A stretch of 64,000 nucleotides of DNA from Halobacterium zhouii. GTDB lineage: Archaea; Halobacteriota; Halobacteria; Halobacteriales; Halobacteriaceae. The stretch covers positions 1 through 64,000 of the forward strand of contig NZ_CP089594.1 of NCBI RefSeq assembly GCF_021249405.1, given 5' to 3'. Shown here in pieces: positions 15,409 through 24,522 of the stretch (within the stretch, counting starts at the first letter, position 1; each line of letters starts with the position of its first letter). The notes beneath the pieces were generated by a model that was not told the origin of the DNA, made no database searches, and saw only the letters and a program-made list of their open reading frames with translations. A program made the translations under genes and the position numbers.

Positions 15409-16590
15409 CTACGACTCCTCGGAGACGGTCTCGCCCGGATCGGTCGTTTCCCCGCTTGCGAGCGTCGTACCTGGCGCGAGCGTCGTGTTCTCTCCCGTGC
15501 GAGCACCGTCGCCGATGACCGCGCCGAAACGCTCTCTGTCTGTCGACACGCGACGGTTTTTCACGGTCGTGATAACCTCTTCACCGTCGTGGTTGAAGTT
15601 ATGCACCTTCGTGCCGGCACCGAGGACGACGCGGCGACCGATGACGCTGTCGCCCACGTACGCGGGATGGTCGACTGACACGTCGGCCATCAGGACGCTG
15701 TTCACAACCTCCGCGAACGGCCCCACCGAACATCCGGGGCCGACGAGGGACGCGCCGCGAACGGTCGCCTCCGACCCGACGCTCGCGCCCTCGCACAGCA
15801 ACACCGGCCCCTCGATGGTCGCGCCCGCGGCCACCGTCGCGCCCTCCTCGACGACGACGCGGCCCGACAGCGTCGCGTCCTCGCTCACGTCGCCGTCGAC
15901 GCGCGAGGACAGTTCCGCTAACTTCCACTCGTTGGCCTCGAGGAGTTCCCACGGTCGCCCGACGTCCAGCCACCGGTCGAACGTCACCGGCCGCACGTGC
16001 GTGTGCTCGACCGTCCGGGCGAGCACGTCCGTGAGTTCGTGTTCGCCGCGCTCGCTCTCGGGTACGTCCAGCCAGTCGAGGGCCGCCGCCGGGAACGCGT
16101 ACGCGCCGGCGTTCGCGAGGTTCGACGGCGGGTCGGCGGGCTTCTCCACGATGCCGGTCACGCGCTCCCCGTCCGTCGAGAGCACGCCGTAGTTCGACGG
16201 TTCGGCCGCGTGGAACGCGCCGACCGCCGGCCCCGCGTCGAACAGCGCGGCGACGTCGTCGGGGTCGTAGAGGTTGTCGCCGTTCAACACCACGAACTCG
16301 CCGTCGAGATACTCGCGGGCGGCCCGCACCGCGTCCGCGGTGCCGCGCTGTTCGTTCTGTACCGCGTACGTCACCGGGACGCCGCGGTACGTCTCTCCGA
16401 ACGCCTCGCGCACCGCGTCGCCCTCGTATCCGACGACGACGACCAGTTCGTCGACGCCGGCCTCGACGGCGGCGTCGGCGCCGTGGGCGGCCAGTGGGCG
16501 GTCTGCAACGGGGAGGAGTGGTTTGGGCGTTCCGTCCGTGAGTGGGCGCATTCGAGTGCCGCGTCCGGCGGCGAGCAGTACGGCCTGCAT
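15409..16590 (-). CDS. glmU: Bifunctional sugar-1-phosphate nucleotidyltransferase/acetyltransferase (GlmU type)
   Basis: This 393-aa protein has the complete nucleotidyltransferase signature LLAAGRGTRMRPLTDG and PKPLLPV near the start, the metal motif FVVLNGDNLY (about 103), and GVLSTDGERVTGIVEKP. The left-handed beta-helix acetyltransferase domain (about 235-390) contains GAGTKVHNFNHDG and FGAVIGDGARTGENTTLAPG. It is expected to acetylate glucosamine-1-phosphate and couple it to UTP, giving UDP-GlcNAc. The ATG at 16590 sits 34 nt after ATAACAAAG, leaving room only for a leaderless or near-leaderless transcript. It lies just after the GlmM gene on the same strand. Confidence 0.92.
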   Translation of the reverse strand: MQAVLLAAGRGTRMRPLTDGTPKPLLPVADRPLAAHGADAAVEAGVDELVVVVGYEGDAVREAFGETYRGVPVTYAVQNEQRGTADAVRAAREYLDGEFVVLNGDNLYDPDDVAALFDAGPAVGAFHAAEPSNYGVLSTDGERVTGIVEKPADPPSNLANAGAYAFPAAALDWLDVPESERGEHELTDVLARTVEHTHVRPVTFDRWLDVGRPWELLEANEWKLAELSSRVDGDVSEDATLSGRVVVEEGATVAAGATIEGPVLLCEGASVGSEATVRGASLVGPGCSVGPFAEVVNSVLMADVSVDHPAYVGDSVIGRRVVLGAGTKVHNFNHDGEEVITTVKNRRVSTDRERFGAVIGDGARTGENTTLAPGTTLASGETTDPGETVSEES

Positions 16591-16615
16591 CGAGTCGTCG
16601 TTGGGCTGTATCCCG

Positions 16616-16624
16616 CTTTGTTAT
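16616..16624 (-). promoter_or_regulatory. ATAACAAAG promoter-position element (minus strand)
   Basis: Exact ATAACAAAG. Its first base is 34 nt before the glmU-type start, the place a TATA box would occupy for a leaderless transcript. Confidence 0.6.
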
Positions 16625-16664
16625 TCGAACGCTACCCAGAACGAGGGAGTAACCTGTCAGTCGG

Positions 16665-18158
16665 TCAGGCGAGCTCTGACTCGGCGGCGCGAACCGCGTC
16701 TCGGGCGGCAGCGAGCAGGCTCTCGGCGTGCTCGGGGGTTTTCGCCTCTGCGGTGAGTCGCACGAGCGGTTCGGTGCCGCTCGCGCGCACCAGGAACCAG
16801 CCGCCGTCGACGGTCGCGCGCACGCCGTCGATGCTCGTGACCTCCGCGTACTCCCTGCGCACGCGGTTCGCGACGACCTCCATCAGGTCGTCCTTCCGGT
16901 CGGTCTCGACGCTGTCGCGCTCCAGAGGGTACGTCTCGACGCCGTCGACGAGCGTCGAGAGCGGCCCGCGTTCGGCGACGAGGCCGGCGAGTCTGACCGC
17001 GGCGAGCGGCCCGTCCGGGCACGGCACGCCGTCACGCCAGAGCCACGCGCCACTCGGCTCGCCGCCGAACGGCAGGTCGTCCTCGGCGATGCGGTTCGCG
17101 ACGTGGACGTCCCCGACGGGCGTGCGCACGGCGGACGCGCCGACGGCGGCGAGCGCGCTGTCGACGGCGAGGCTGGTGTCGATGGGGACGGCGACCTGGT
17201 CGCCCTCGCTCGCGGCGTCACGTGCGAACAACGCGAGCAACACGTCGCCGGAGACGAAGCGTCCGTGGTCGTCGACGGCCATCATGCGGTCTGCGTCGCC
17301 GTCGTGGGCGATGCCGAGGTCTGCGCCGGTCGCCTCGACGTGATCGGTCAGCGCCTCGCAGTGCTCGGCCGTCGGCTCACTCGGGCGCGCCGGGAAGCAG
17401 CCGTCCGGCTGGGCGTTCAGGGTCGTGACCGAGGCACCGAGTTCCGTGAGCGCGTCCGCGGTGACGCCGCCGGTGCCGTTCCCGACGTCCACCACGGCGT
17501 CCAGGCCTTCGAGGCCGTCGCTCCCGATAATCTGTCGCCCGTCAGCGACGAGCGCCTCGCGGTGGCGTTCGACGGCGTCCTGGCGAGGCGAAGCCGAGCG
17601 AGGGCTCGTGGAGCTGTGCTCCACGGCGTCCTGCCGAGCCTGCGAGGCAGGGCTCGTCGAACCGTGTTCGACAGCGTCCGGGCTGTCGGTCTCCGTTCCA
17701 AAGCCGTCCCAGTCGGCGAACGAGAAGCGGTCGTTGCGCACGCGCGCGGCGACGCGCTCTGCGTCGTCGACGTCGTACGCTCGCCCCGACGCGGTCCAGA
17801 GTTTCAGGCCGTTGTCCGCGGGCGGATTGTGCGAGGCCGTGACGCAGACGCCGACGGCCGCGTTGGTCGCTCGAACCGCTCGCGCGACGGTCGGCGTGGC
17901 GGCGACCCCGAGGCGCTCGACGTCCGCGCCACACTCCCGGAGGCCCGCCGAGACGGCGTCCGCGAGCACTGGGCCGGTTTCGCGCGCGTCGCGTCCGACG
18001 ACCGCGAGCGGTGCGCCCTCGTCGGCGGCCGCGGAGCCGCCGTCTGCGGTAGTCCTTCGTTCCCGCAGTTCGCTGGCGACCGCACGCCCGACGTCGAGCG
18101 CGAGCGCCGCCGTCACCTCCGAACCGACCGGTCCGCGGATGCCACTCGTTCCGAACAT
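16665..18158 (-). CDS. glmM: Phosphoglucosamine mutase (GlmM/phosphohexomutase family)
   Basis: This enzyme of about 497 aa interconverts glucosamine-6-phosphate and glucosamine-1-phosphate. It begins MFGTSGIRG and carries the phosphoserine loop TASHNPPADNGLK, the metal loop DGDADRM, the sugar loop GGEPSGAW and the phosphate loop RASGTEP. An in-frame ATG at 18179 would add seven residues. The start at 18158 is preferred because it is the family N-terminus and lies 32 nt after ATAACCAAA, matching neighbouring promoters. An insertion of about 38 residues (DNA 17568-17680) repeats DAVEHxSTSP twice and is not part of the family fold. It sits just before the glmU-type gene. Confidence 0.92.
   Translation of the reverse strand: MFGTSGIRGPVGSEVTAALALDVGRAVASELRERRTTADGGSAAADEGAPLAVVGRDARETGPVLADAVSAGLRECGADVERLGVAATPTVARAVRATNAAVGVCVTASHNPPADNGLKLWTASGRAYDVDDAERVAARVRNDRFSFADWDGFGTETDSPDAVEHGSTSPASQARQDAVEHSSTSPRSASPRQDAVERHREALVADGRQIIGSDGLEGLDAVVDVGNGTGGVTADALTELGASVTTLNAQPDGCFPARPSEPTAEHCEALTDHVEATGADLGIAHDGDADRMMAVDDHGRFVSGDVLLALFARDAASEGDQVAVPIDTSLAVDSALAAVGASAVRTPVGDVHVANRIAEDDLPFGGEPSGAWLWRDGVPCPDGPLAAVRLAGLVAERGPLSTLVDGVETYPLERDSVETDRKDDLMEVVANRVRREYAEVTSIDGVRATVDGGWFLVRASGTEPLVRLTAEAKTPEHAESLLAAARDAVRAAESELA
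17568..17680. repeat. In-frame tandem repeat inside glmM
   Basis: Units of 51 bp (17568-17618) and 48 bp (17619-17666) plus a partial third (17667-17680), all keeping frame. Each contains hairpin-forming Arg/Ser codon runs, for example CGAGGCGAAGCCGAGCGAGG, and CTCCACG or TTCGACG edges. In the protein this is a repeated DAVEHxSTSP...RQ segment. Confidence 0.75.
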
Positions 18159-18181
18159 AGCCGAACGTCGGCCGGTCATCG

Positions 18182-18190
18182 TTTGGTTAT
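18182..18190 (-). promoter_or_regulatory. ATAACCAAA promoter-position element (minus strand)
   Basis: One-base variant of ATAACAAAG. Its first base is 32 nt before ATG 18158, which supports that codon as the glmM start. Confidence 0.5.
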
Positions 18191-18197
18191 ACGCGCG

Positions 18198-18632
18198 CTA
18201 CTCGCGGTCGACTGCGGCGAGACAGTCGAGCAGTCTGTCGCCGCCGTACTGGACCGTGTCCGACTCCACGGTGAGAACGCCCGCGTCCGAGAGCTTCGGG
18301 ATGTGCGTGTGGTGGAGGTCGACGCCGACGCGGTCGCGGTCCGAGTCGAGTTCCCCCGCGACCGCGTCGACCAGATCGTCGACGCTCATGGTTCCACGCT
18401 CCCGGCACGTCCACAGCAACTCCCGCCGCACGGGGTCGGAGAGCAACTCGAAGGCGGTGTCGGCGTCGAGCGTCTCCTGGTGGTCGCCGCTGTCGCAGTC
18501 CGAGCGCCCGTCGCGGACCTGCGCGGCGATGGTCTCCCGGCAGTCACGGACGCCCTCGTCGTCGTCGTCCCCGAGCGCGTCGAGGACGCGCGCCCACTCG
18601 TCGTCGTCGAGCAGCACCGGCGTCCGACTCAT
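18198..18632 (-). CDS. DUF7344-type regulator
   Basis: This soluble 144-aa protein has a winged helix in its second half: AFELLSDPVRRELLWTC, then GTMSVDDLVDAVAG, RVGVDLHHTHIPKLSDAGVL. This matches the DUF7344 pattern (xxLHHxHxPKLxDAGVV). Its start overlaps the stop of the glycosyltransferase gene (TCAT at 18629-18632), so the two are co-translated. It has no membrane helices, unlike the two paralogs at 9700 and 13941. The context suggests control of surface-glycan genes, which is inference. Confidence 0.8.
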   Translation of the reverse strand: MSRTPVLLDDDEWARVLDALGDDDDEGVRDCRETIAAQVRDGRSDCDSGDHQETLDADTAFELLSDPVRRELLWTCRERGTMSVDDLVDAVAGELDSDRDRVGVDLHHTHIPKLSDAGVLTVESDTVQYGGDRLLDCLAAVDRE

Positions 18633-19672
18633 TGGTCCTCGACGACGGCGAGGTGCTCGTTCTGCTGCCGGTCGAGGGTCATCGCGGAGACGAGGAGGAG
18701 CGCGCCGAGCAGGACGGCGAGGCCGCCGACGCTCGCCTGCGCGAACGCACCGCTCGCGCCCAACAGAAGCGAGAACGCGGACGCGGCGAGGAGGGCTACG
18801 CCGGCGAGACTGCCCAGCGCGCCAGCGACGTACCCGAGGCCGGCAGGGTGGAGGTCCCGCACGAAGTAGTTCCGCCAGAGGCGCCGCGTGAACCCGCGCA
18901 ACAGCAGCGTGGACACCTTCGGGACGTACGTTCGGTAGCGGATGTGGCTCTCCTCGTCCCCGTAGGTGACGGGGCGCGGGACGTCCGCGACCCGGCAGTC
19001 CGCGACGTTCAGGCGGACCAACAGGTCGTTGCAGTAGCCGTAGTCCTCGTACATCTCCTCGATGCGGGCGGCGTCGAGCGCGCGCGTGGAGATGGCCGTG
19101 TAGCCGGACTGGGAGTCGCCGAGCGACCAGTAGCCGGAGGCGAACTTCGTGAGGTGGCCGAGCAACACGTTCCCGACGACGCGGTGGCGCGGCATCTCGG
19201 CGACGCCGCCGTCGTAGAGGAACCGGTTGCCTTTCGTGTAGTCCACGCGCCCGTCGACGATTGGGCGGATTAGTCCGCCCATCTGCTCGGGGTCCATCTG
19301 GCCGTCGCCGCCGACGACCACCGTCACGTCCAGGTCGTCTTCGCGTGCGCGGAGGTACGCCGTCTTGATGGCGGCGCCGACGCCACGATTCTTCTGGTGG
19401 CGCAGCGGCACGACGCGGCGAGCGAACCCGCCGGTCTGCGTGCCGCCGTCGCCGCGGTGGTCGGGGTGGGCGATGACCGCCGTGCGATCAGTCTGCTCGC
19501 GGTTCACGTCGTCCGCGGCGCGCCGTATCTCCCGCCACGTATCGTCCGTCGAGCCGTCGTCGACGGGGTAGACGCGGTCGACGTAGTCAGGGACGGCGTC
19601 GATGACGTCGGCCACGAAGGACTCCTCGTTGTACGCGGGGATGGCGACCGCGACGGTGTGTCCCTCAAACAT
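18629..19672 (-). CDS. Family 2 glycosyltransferase with C-terminal membrane helices (dolichyl-phosphate sugar synthase-like)
   Basis: This 347-aa GT-A glycosyltransferase begins MFEGHTVAVAIPAYNEES and has VDDGSTDDTW (about 36), the DxD-type VVGGDGQMDPEQM (about 118) and the acceptor-side motif SLGDSQSGYTAIS. Two C-terminal membrane helices (about 275-335) anchor it. The layout resembles archaeal dolichyl-phosphate glucose/hexose synthases such as AglJ/AglD-type enzymes; the sugar is unknown. The start at ATG 19672 gives the family N-terminus; a GTG at 19720 would add 16 non-conserved residues. A related promoter-like CTAACAATG lies at 19759-19767. Confidence 0.88.
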   Translation of the reverse strand: MFEGHTVAVAIPAYNEESFVADVIDAVPDYVDRVYPVDDGSTDDTWREIRRAADDVNREQTDRTAVIAHPDHRGDGGTQTGGFARRVVPLRHQKNRGVGAAIKTAYLRAREDDLDVTVVVGGDGQMDPEQMGGLIRPIVDGRVDYTKGNRFLYDGGVAEMPRHRVVGNVLLGHLTKFASGYWSLGDSQSGYTAISTRALDAARIEEMYEDYGYCNDLLVRLNVADCRVADVPRPVTYGDEESHIRYRTYVPKVSTLLLRGFTRRLWRNYFVRDLHPAGLGYVAGALGSLAGVALLAASAFSLLLGASGAFAQASVGGLAVLLGALLLVSAMTLDRQQNEHLAVVEDQ

Positions 19673-19915
19673 CGTCGTTCCACCAGTCGAGGTGCGGTTC
19701 GGACAGTCGGCGCAACTCACCGCGTTCGTTCATCACCAAAAGAGACCAGTTTCGACCGCATTGTTAGTCGGTTCCTGCCGGGACGTTACCACTGATAGCG
19801 GTCGGAATGCGCCAGACGCGGGGTCGAAGAAGCGTCTCGCGCCGTCGACGCGCACTCCCGCGTTGTGCCCGCGTGGTTTCCCGAAGGTTCCTCCTTCGAA
19901 CCCACAAGCCGACAC

Positions 19916-19924
19916 ATAACAAAG
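19916..19924 (+). promoter_or_regulatory. ATAACAAAG promoter-position element
   Basis: Exact ATAACAAAG, 66 nt before the ATG of the PKD surface protein; this would give a leader of about 35-40 nt. Confidence 0.5.
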
Positions 19925-19981
19925 CGCCAACAGTCAGAAGAACGGGCCAATGCGCCTAACAGCGAGCGCACCGGAGACAGC

Positions 19982-22837
19982 ATGATACGCAAACAGACTA
20001 CACGACGCGCGTGCTGGCTGGCGGCACTCGTTCTGCTCGCACCCGTCGCCGGCGCCGTCCCGCTGGCGACGGCTGCGCCGGCGAGCGCTCCGGGCACGCA
20101 ACAGTACGCAGTGGTACAGAACGGGCAATGTTACACGGTCGGCGCCGTCGGCGACGGATCGACGTCCGTCGCCGACCACTACGACTACCGGAATCCGTAC
20201 AACTCCGAACCCGGCGGATACACGTACTCCTCGCACGGCGCCATCCAGTCGAACCAGGTGAGCAACATCTACGTCTACGACGGGAGCGGTGGGACGAGTC
20301 TCGTGATGGTCCACGACGCGCAGGGAGACGCGCCCGGCGGCAGCACCGTCACGTTCGATCTCTCCGGGCTCCCGACTGACGGCGAGTGGGTCGTCCAGGA
20401 CGACAACTACCCGCTGAAGGACGACGAGTGGAGCCTCCAGGACGGCACGGCCACCATCGACTGGTTCTGGGGCGCCGGCCGGACCGACGGTGGTGTCTTC
20501 CTCGGCCTCAACGACATGAGTGCCGACGACAGCGGTATCACCGTCACGCCGCAGTTCAACGAGGACGCCCCGAACTGGGATACCTGGGAGCAGGAATCCT
20601 CGACCAACCAGGAGATGACCGCCTGGATGTTCCAGTCCGGTGACGGCAGCGCTGTGTCCCTCGACATGTCCTCCTCGGTCACCATCTACCAGGGGTCGTG
20701 CGCGCAGAACGACCTCGACGGGAACATCGACGCCAGCATCGACGCGCCCGGCCCGACAAGCGTCGGCACTAGCGTCTCGTTCTCCGCGTCCACGCCCACG
20801 GGCAGCGCGAGCCAGTACGACTGGAACTTCGGTGACGGCGCGACCACCAGCACGCAGAACGCCTCGACTTCCCACACGTACAGCGAACCAGGCATCTACA
20901 AGGTGTCTGTCACCGCAATCGGTGCGAACAACTCTGACGCCGCGTTCGCGACGGTGGAGGTCAGAGCGGCGAACAACGAGGCCCCCACCGCGTCCATCTC
21001 CGGTGGCGGCTACCAGGACGCCGCCGACGGGCAGATCCACCTCGACCCGCGCTCGGTGGTGACGTTCTCCGCCGCAGGGTCGACCGACGACGTCGGTGTC
21101 GACTCGTACCGGTGGAACTTCGGCGACGGAACGACCGTGACCACGAAGACCGCCGCGGTTCCACACACGTTCGCCGAGGCGGGTAACTACACGGTGGAAG
21201 TCACTGCCGTGGACACCCAGGGCGCGACCGCTACCGCGGCGATGGACGTGGTCGTCGAGGACACCATCGTTCCGACGGCGAAGATCAGCGGCCCCGAACC
21301 CGTGAACGTGAACGCGAACGAGTCGGTGGCGTTCACCGGGTCGCCGTCCACCGACGCCAACACCATCGTGAGCTACAACTGGACGATGGGTGACGGCACG
21401 AACCTCACCGGCGAGTCGATCACGCACACGTACACGAAGGCCGGCAACTACACGGTCACGCTGCAGGCCACCGACCAGAGCGGCAACACCGGCACACACA
21501 CCCAGGTCGTCACCGTGGCGCCGCCGCCGACGCCGCCGGTCGCGAACCTCTCCGCCCCCGCCGCCGTCGAGGCCAACGCGAACGTCACGCTCGACGCCTC
21601 GGCGTCCTCGGACGAGGGCAACATCACGACCTACAAGTGGAACCTCGACGGCGAAGGGCCGGTCGAGGAGACGACCCAGCAGCCGACGCTGACGACGAGT
21701 CTGAGCTCGCCCGGCGAGCGCACCGTCGTCGTCACCGTCGTCGACAACGACGGCGAGACGTCGTCCGCTGAAGTGACGCTCAACGTCACCCCGGAGGCGG
21801 CGCCGACGGCCGCCTTCGACCTCTCGGACAGCGTCACGAAGGGGAAGTCCCTGTCCGTCGACGCGAGCGGGAGCACCGACAACGGCCGCATCGCGTCCTA
21901 CGAGTGGACGTTCGGTGACGACGCGACCGCTACCGGCCAGACCGCCTCGCACACCTACAGCGCCACCGGCACGTACAACGTGACGCTGACGGTGACTGAC
22001 GCCGCGGGCAACGACGCGAGCGTGACCCACACGGTCACTGTCGAGAAGCCCGCTGACAACCCCGACCCGCCGTCGAACCCGACTCCACCGTCGAATCCGA
22101 GTCCACCGTCGAACCCGAGTCCGCCCGCTACCTCTCCGAACATCGGGTTCGCGGACTTCTCGGTGGCCGCGACCGAACTCGTTACGGGCGAGAACGCCAC
22201 CGTCACCGCGTCGCTGCGGAACACCGGTGACGCTGCGGGCGTCAAGACGGTGACGTTCACCGCGGGCGACCACACCGAGAAAAAGCGGGTCCGCCTCGGC
22301 GCGGGCCAGCGCACCGACGTCACGTTCACGTACGCCTTCGAGGAACCCGGCAACTACACGGTGTCCGTCGGCTCGAAGTCCCGGACAGTCACCGTGACGC
22401 CCGCCGTCACCGAGTTCGAGGTCTCGGACCCCACCGTTCGGACTCAGAACCTCCGCGTCGGCGACGCCGCCATCATACAGACGAAGGTCACCAACACCGG
22501 TACCGTCGCCGGTAACTACTCGCTCGAGCTGACGACGAGCGACGGATCGGTCGTCACGAAGAACGTCACGCTCGCCCCCGGCGAGACGAAGACGGTCTCG
22601 TTCACGCCGACCGTCGAGATGAGCGGCGACCACACCGTCTCGTTGGGCAACAAGTCGGTGTCGTTCTCCGTGCAGTCCTCGGACACGACCAATGACCCGG
22701 GAACGACAAACGCGGACAACAGCGACCTGGGGACGACTGACGGTGACGCGTCGTCCGGTTCGACGCCTGGGTTCGGTCTCGTGACCGCACTCATCGCCGT
22801 GCTCGCCGCCGCGCTGGTCGCGCTCCGAGAGCGCTGA
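19982..22837 (+). CDS. Secreted PKD/CARDB surface protein with PGF-CTERM anchor
   Basis: This 951-aa extracellular protein has a signal peptide (1 to about 33: basic MIRKQTTRR, hydrophobic core, AxA-type end). An N-terminal domain of about 220 residues comes next. Five PKD-like domains follow, with landmarks WNFGDGATT, WNFGDGTTV, WTMGDGTNL, a degenerate WNLDGEGP and WTFGDDATA. A Pro-rich linker repeats PPSNP. Two CARDB-like domains come next. A Thr/Asp-rich stretch leads to STPGFGLVTALIAVLAAALV plus basic RER, a PGF-CTERM signal for archaeosortase-mediated anchoring. It has many NxS/T sequons. It probably displays adhesive or scaffold domains on the S-layer beside its glycan genes. Confidence 0.92.
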   Translation: MIRKQTTRRACWLAALVLLAPVAGAVPLATAAPASAPGTQQYAVVQNGQCYTVGAVGDGSTSVADHYDYRNPYNSEPGGYTYSSHGAIQSNQVSNIYVYDGSGGTSLVMVHDAQGDAPGGSTVTFDLSGLPTDGEWVVQDDNYPLKDDEWSLQDGTATIDWFWGAGRTDGGVFLGLNDMSADDSGITVTPQFNEDAPNWDTWEQESSTNQEMTAWMFQSGDGSAVSLDMSSSVTIYQGSCAQNDLDGNIDASIDAPGPTSVGTSVSFSASTPTGSASQYDWNFGDGATTSTQNASTSHTYSEPGIYKVSVTAIGANNSDAAFATVEVRAANNEAPTASISGGGYQDAADGQIHLDPRSVVTFSAAGSTDDVGVDSYRWNFGDGTTVTTKTAAVPHTFAEAGNYTVEVTAVDTQGATATAAMDVVVEDTIVPTAKISGPEPVNVNANESVAFTGSPSTDANTIVSYNWTMGDGTNLTGESITHTYTKAGNYTVTLQATDQSGNTGTHTQVVTVAPPPTPPVANLSAPAAVEANANVTLDASASSDEGNITTYKWNLDGEGPVEETTQQPTLTTSLSSPGERTVVVTVVDNDGETSSAEVTLNVTPEAAPTAAFDLSDSVTKGKSLSVDASGSTDNGRIASYEWTFGDDATATGQTASHTYSATGTYNVTLTVTDAAGNDASVTHTVTVEKPADNPDPPSNPTPPSNPSPPSNPSPPATSPNIGFADFSVAATELVTGENATVTASLRNTGDAAGVKTVTFTAGDHTEKKRVRLGAGQRTDVTFTYAFEEPGNYTVSVGSKSRTVTVTPAVTEFEVSDPTVRTQNLRVGDAAIIQTKVTNTGTVAGNYSLELTTSDGSVVTKNVTLAPGETKTVSFTPTVEMSGDHTVSLGNKSVSFSVQSSDTTNDPGTTNADNSDLGTTDGDASSGSTPGFGLVTALIAVLAAALVALRER

Positions 22838-22856
22838 CCGCCGCCCCATCCCCGTC

Positions 22857-22950
22857 CGTTCTCTGACTGCCCTCGTTCTTTGACCCCCCTTCGTTCCTCG
22901 ACTGCCCGCCGTTCTGCGACCGTCCTCCGTTCTCTGATCGTCCTCTGTTC
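22857..22950. repeat. 18-bp tandem repeat, about five units
   Basis: Units begin at 22857, 22874, 22892, 22910 and 22928 with the pattern CGTTCTNYGACYGYCCTC. They start 20 bp after the stop of the PKD protein gene. Confidence 0.65.
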
Positions 22951-23103
22951 GGCGGTCTACGACGCCCTCCGAGTATCGCTCCATCACCCCGCGCACCACC
23001 CCACCGTTTCCGCTGTTCTTCCCGTTCTTCCTGGCCCGCTACGACTCTCGCTATCACTCGCCGAACTACCTCACAGAGAGCTTCCACCCCTCGAAAACGG
23101 GCG

Positions 23104-23112
23104 CTAACAAAG
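23104..23112 (+). promoter_or_regulatory. CTAACAAAG promoter-position element
   Basis: One-base variant of ATAACAAAG. Its first base is 33 nt before ATG 23137. Confidence 0.55.
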
Positions 23113-23136
23113 GTAGTAACGTACCAAGAGCTGACC

Positions 23137-24522
23137 ATGCGGTTACGACACCTGAACGCCTCGACGGTGGTCGTCGAGTCCGACGACGTTTCGGTACTGT
23201 GTGACCCCTGGATGCTCGACGGCGCGTTCTATGGGTCGTGGGCCCACTACCCGCCTCTGGACTACGAGCCCGAGGACTACGCCGACGTGGACTTCATCTA
23301 CGTCAGCCACATCCACCCCGACCACTTCCACCGCCCGACGATGGAGCGTCTCGACGAGGACACACCGGTCCTCATCCACGACTTCGCGACTGACTTCCTC
23401 CGACAGAACATCGAGGCACTGGGCTTCGAGGACGTGCGCGAACTCCCCCACGACGAGCGCACGCACCTCGCGGGCGACCTCCACCTCAACATCCTCGGCG
23501 CGGACGACTGCGACCCCGAAGCGTGTGGCAGTTACTTCGGCTGTTCGTGGTGGATGGACTCCGTCGCCGGTCGGCGAACCGACGGCTCCACCCAGATCGA
23601 CTCGATGGGCGTCTTCGACGACGGCGAGGACGTACTCGTGAACGCCAACGACTGCCGGTGGCCGATGAGCGACGCCGCGTGCCGCCGGGTCGTCGACCGC
23701 TACGGCGACGTCACGATGCTGCTCGTGCAGTACGCCGCGGCGAACTTCTACCCGCAGTGCATGGGCGACTACCCCGAGGAGCAACTGCGCGCGGAACAGG
23801 CGGACGTCATCGAGGAGATGTACCAGGACGCCGAAGCGTTCGTGAACGTCCTCGAACCCGACTACTTCATGCCGTTCGCGGGCGACTACACGCTCGCCGG
23901 GAAGTACGCGTGGCGCAACGACTACCTCGCCGTGCCCGAACGCCACGAGGCACGCGACCACTTCGAGACGAGCGAGAACGTCCCCGAGGACGCCGAGTGC
24001 GTGCTGCTCGACGCCGAAGAACACCTCGACCTCGAGACCGGTGAGCAGTCCGCGCCGTTCACGCCCGTCGACCCAAAGGCCAAAGAGCAGTACATTGAGG
24101 AGGAACTCTCCACGCACACGTACCCCTACGAGGACGACGAGATGCCGACACTCGACGACCTCGAGGCGCTGCTCGACCCCGCGTTCGGTCACCTGACGGA
24201 GAAACGCGAGGCCATCGGCTACGAGTCCGACACGACGGTCCTGCTCGACCTCGTGGACGGCAAGGTCGCCGCGTTCGCGATGAACGACGGCGGTTCGCCC
24301 GAAATCCTCTCCGAGAGCGAGGCCGCGGACGTCGAGGAGTACGTCCGCATGCAGATGGACCCGCGTCTCCTCGCGCGCATCCTGAAGGGCCCACAGCACG
24401 CGCACTTCAACAACGCCGAAATCGGCTCCCACATCACCGTCGAGAAGCAACCCGACGTCTACGAGCGCCCGCTGTACTACGCGATGAGTTTCTTCCACGA
24501 ACCGACGAAGGTCCCCGCGTAG
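23137..24522 (+). CDS. Metallo-beta-lactamase-fold protein related to CMP-sialic acid hydroxylase
   Basis: This 461-aa protein has a metallo-beta-lactamase core with SHIHPDHFH at residues 57-65 (HxHxDH), an early LCDPWMLDGAFYGSW, and a second-half signature VLVNANDCRWPM. These features and the Trp/Tyr-rich segments (CSWWMDS, YAAANFYPQCMGDYP) resemble the hydroxylase part of CMAH/UlaG-like proteins rather than ordinary beta-lactamases. The N-terminal Rieske domain of true CMAH is absent. The reaction is unknown; a role in modifying a surface nucleotide-sugar or lipid-linked glycan is inferred from the neighbours. The promoter element CTAACAAAG lies 33 nt upstream. Confidence 0.75.
   Translation: MRLRHLNASTVVVESDDVSVLCDPWMLDGAFYGSWAHYPPLDYEPEDYADVDFIYVSHIHPDHFHRPTMERLDEDTPVLIHDFATDFLRQNIEALGFEDVRELPHDERTHLAGDLHLNILGADDCDPEACGSYFGCSWWMDSVAGRRTDGSTQIDSMGVFDDGEDVLVNANDCRWPMSDAACRRVVDRYGDVTMLLVQYAAANFYPQCMGDYPEEQLRAEQADVIEEMYQDAEAFVNVLEPDYFMPFAGDYTLAGKYAWRNDYLAVPERHEARDHFETSENVPEDAECVLLDAEEHLDLETGEQSAPFTPVDPKAKEQYIEEELSTHTYPYEDDEMPTLDDLEALLDPAFGHLTEKREAIGYESDTTVLLDLVDGKVAAFAMNDGGSPEILSESEAADVEEYVRMQMDPRLLARILKGPQHAHFNNAEIGSHITVEKQPDVYERPLYYAMSFFHEPTKVPA

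Noticed and set aside
19934..22999. A 1021-codon open frame on the minus strand opposite the PKD protein
   Set aside because: Very Arg/Val/Gly-rich with no domain; it is the usual antisense shadow of a GC-rich haloarchaeal gene, and the plus strand has a signal peptide, PKD domains and PGF-CTERM.
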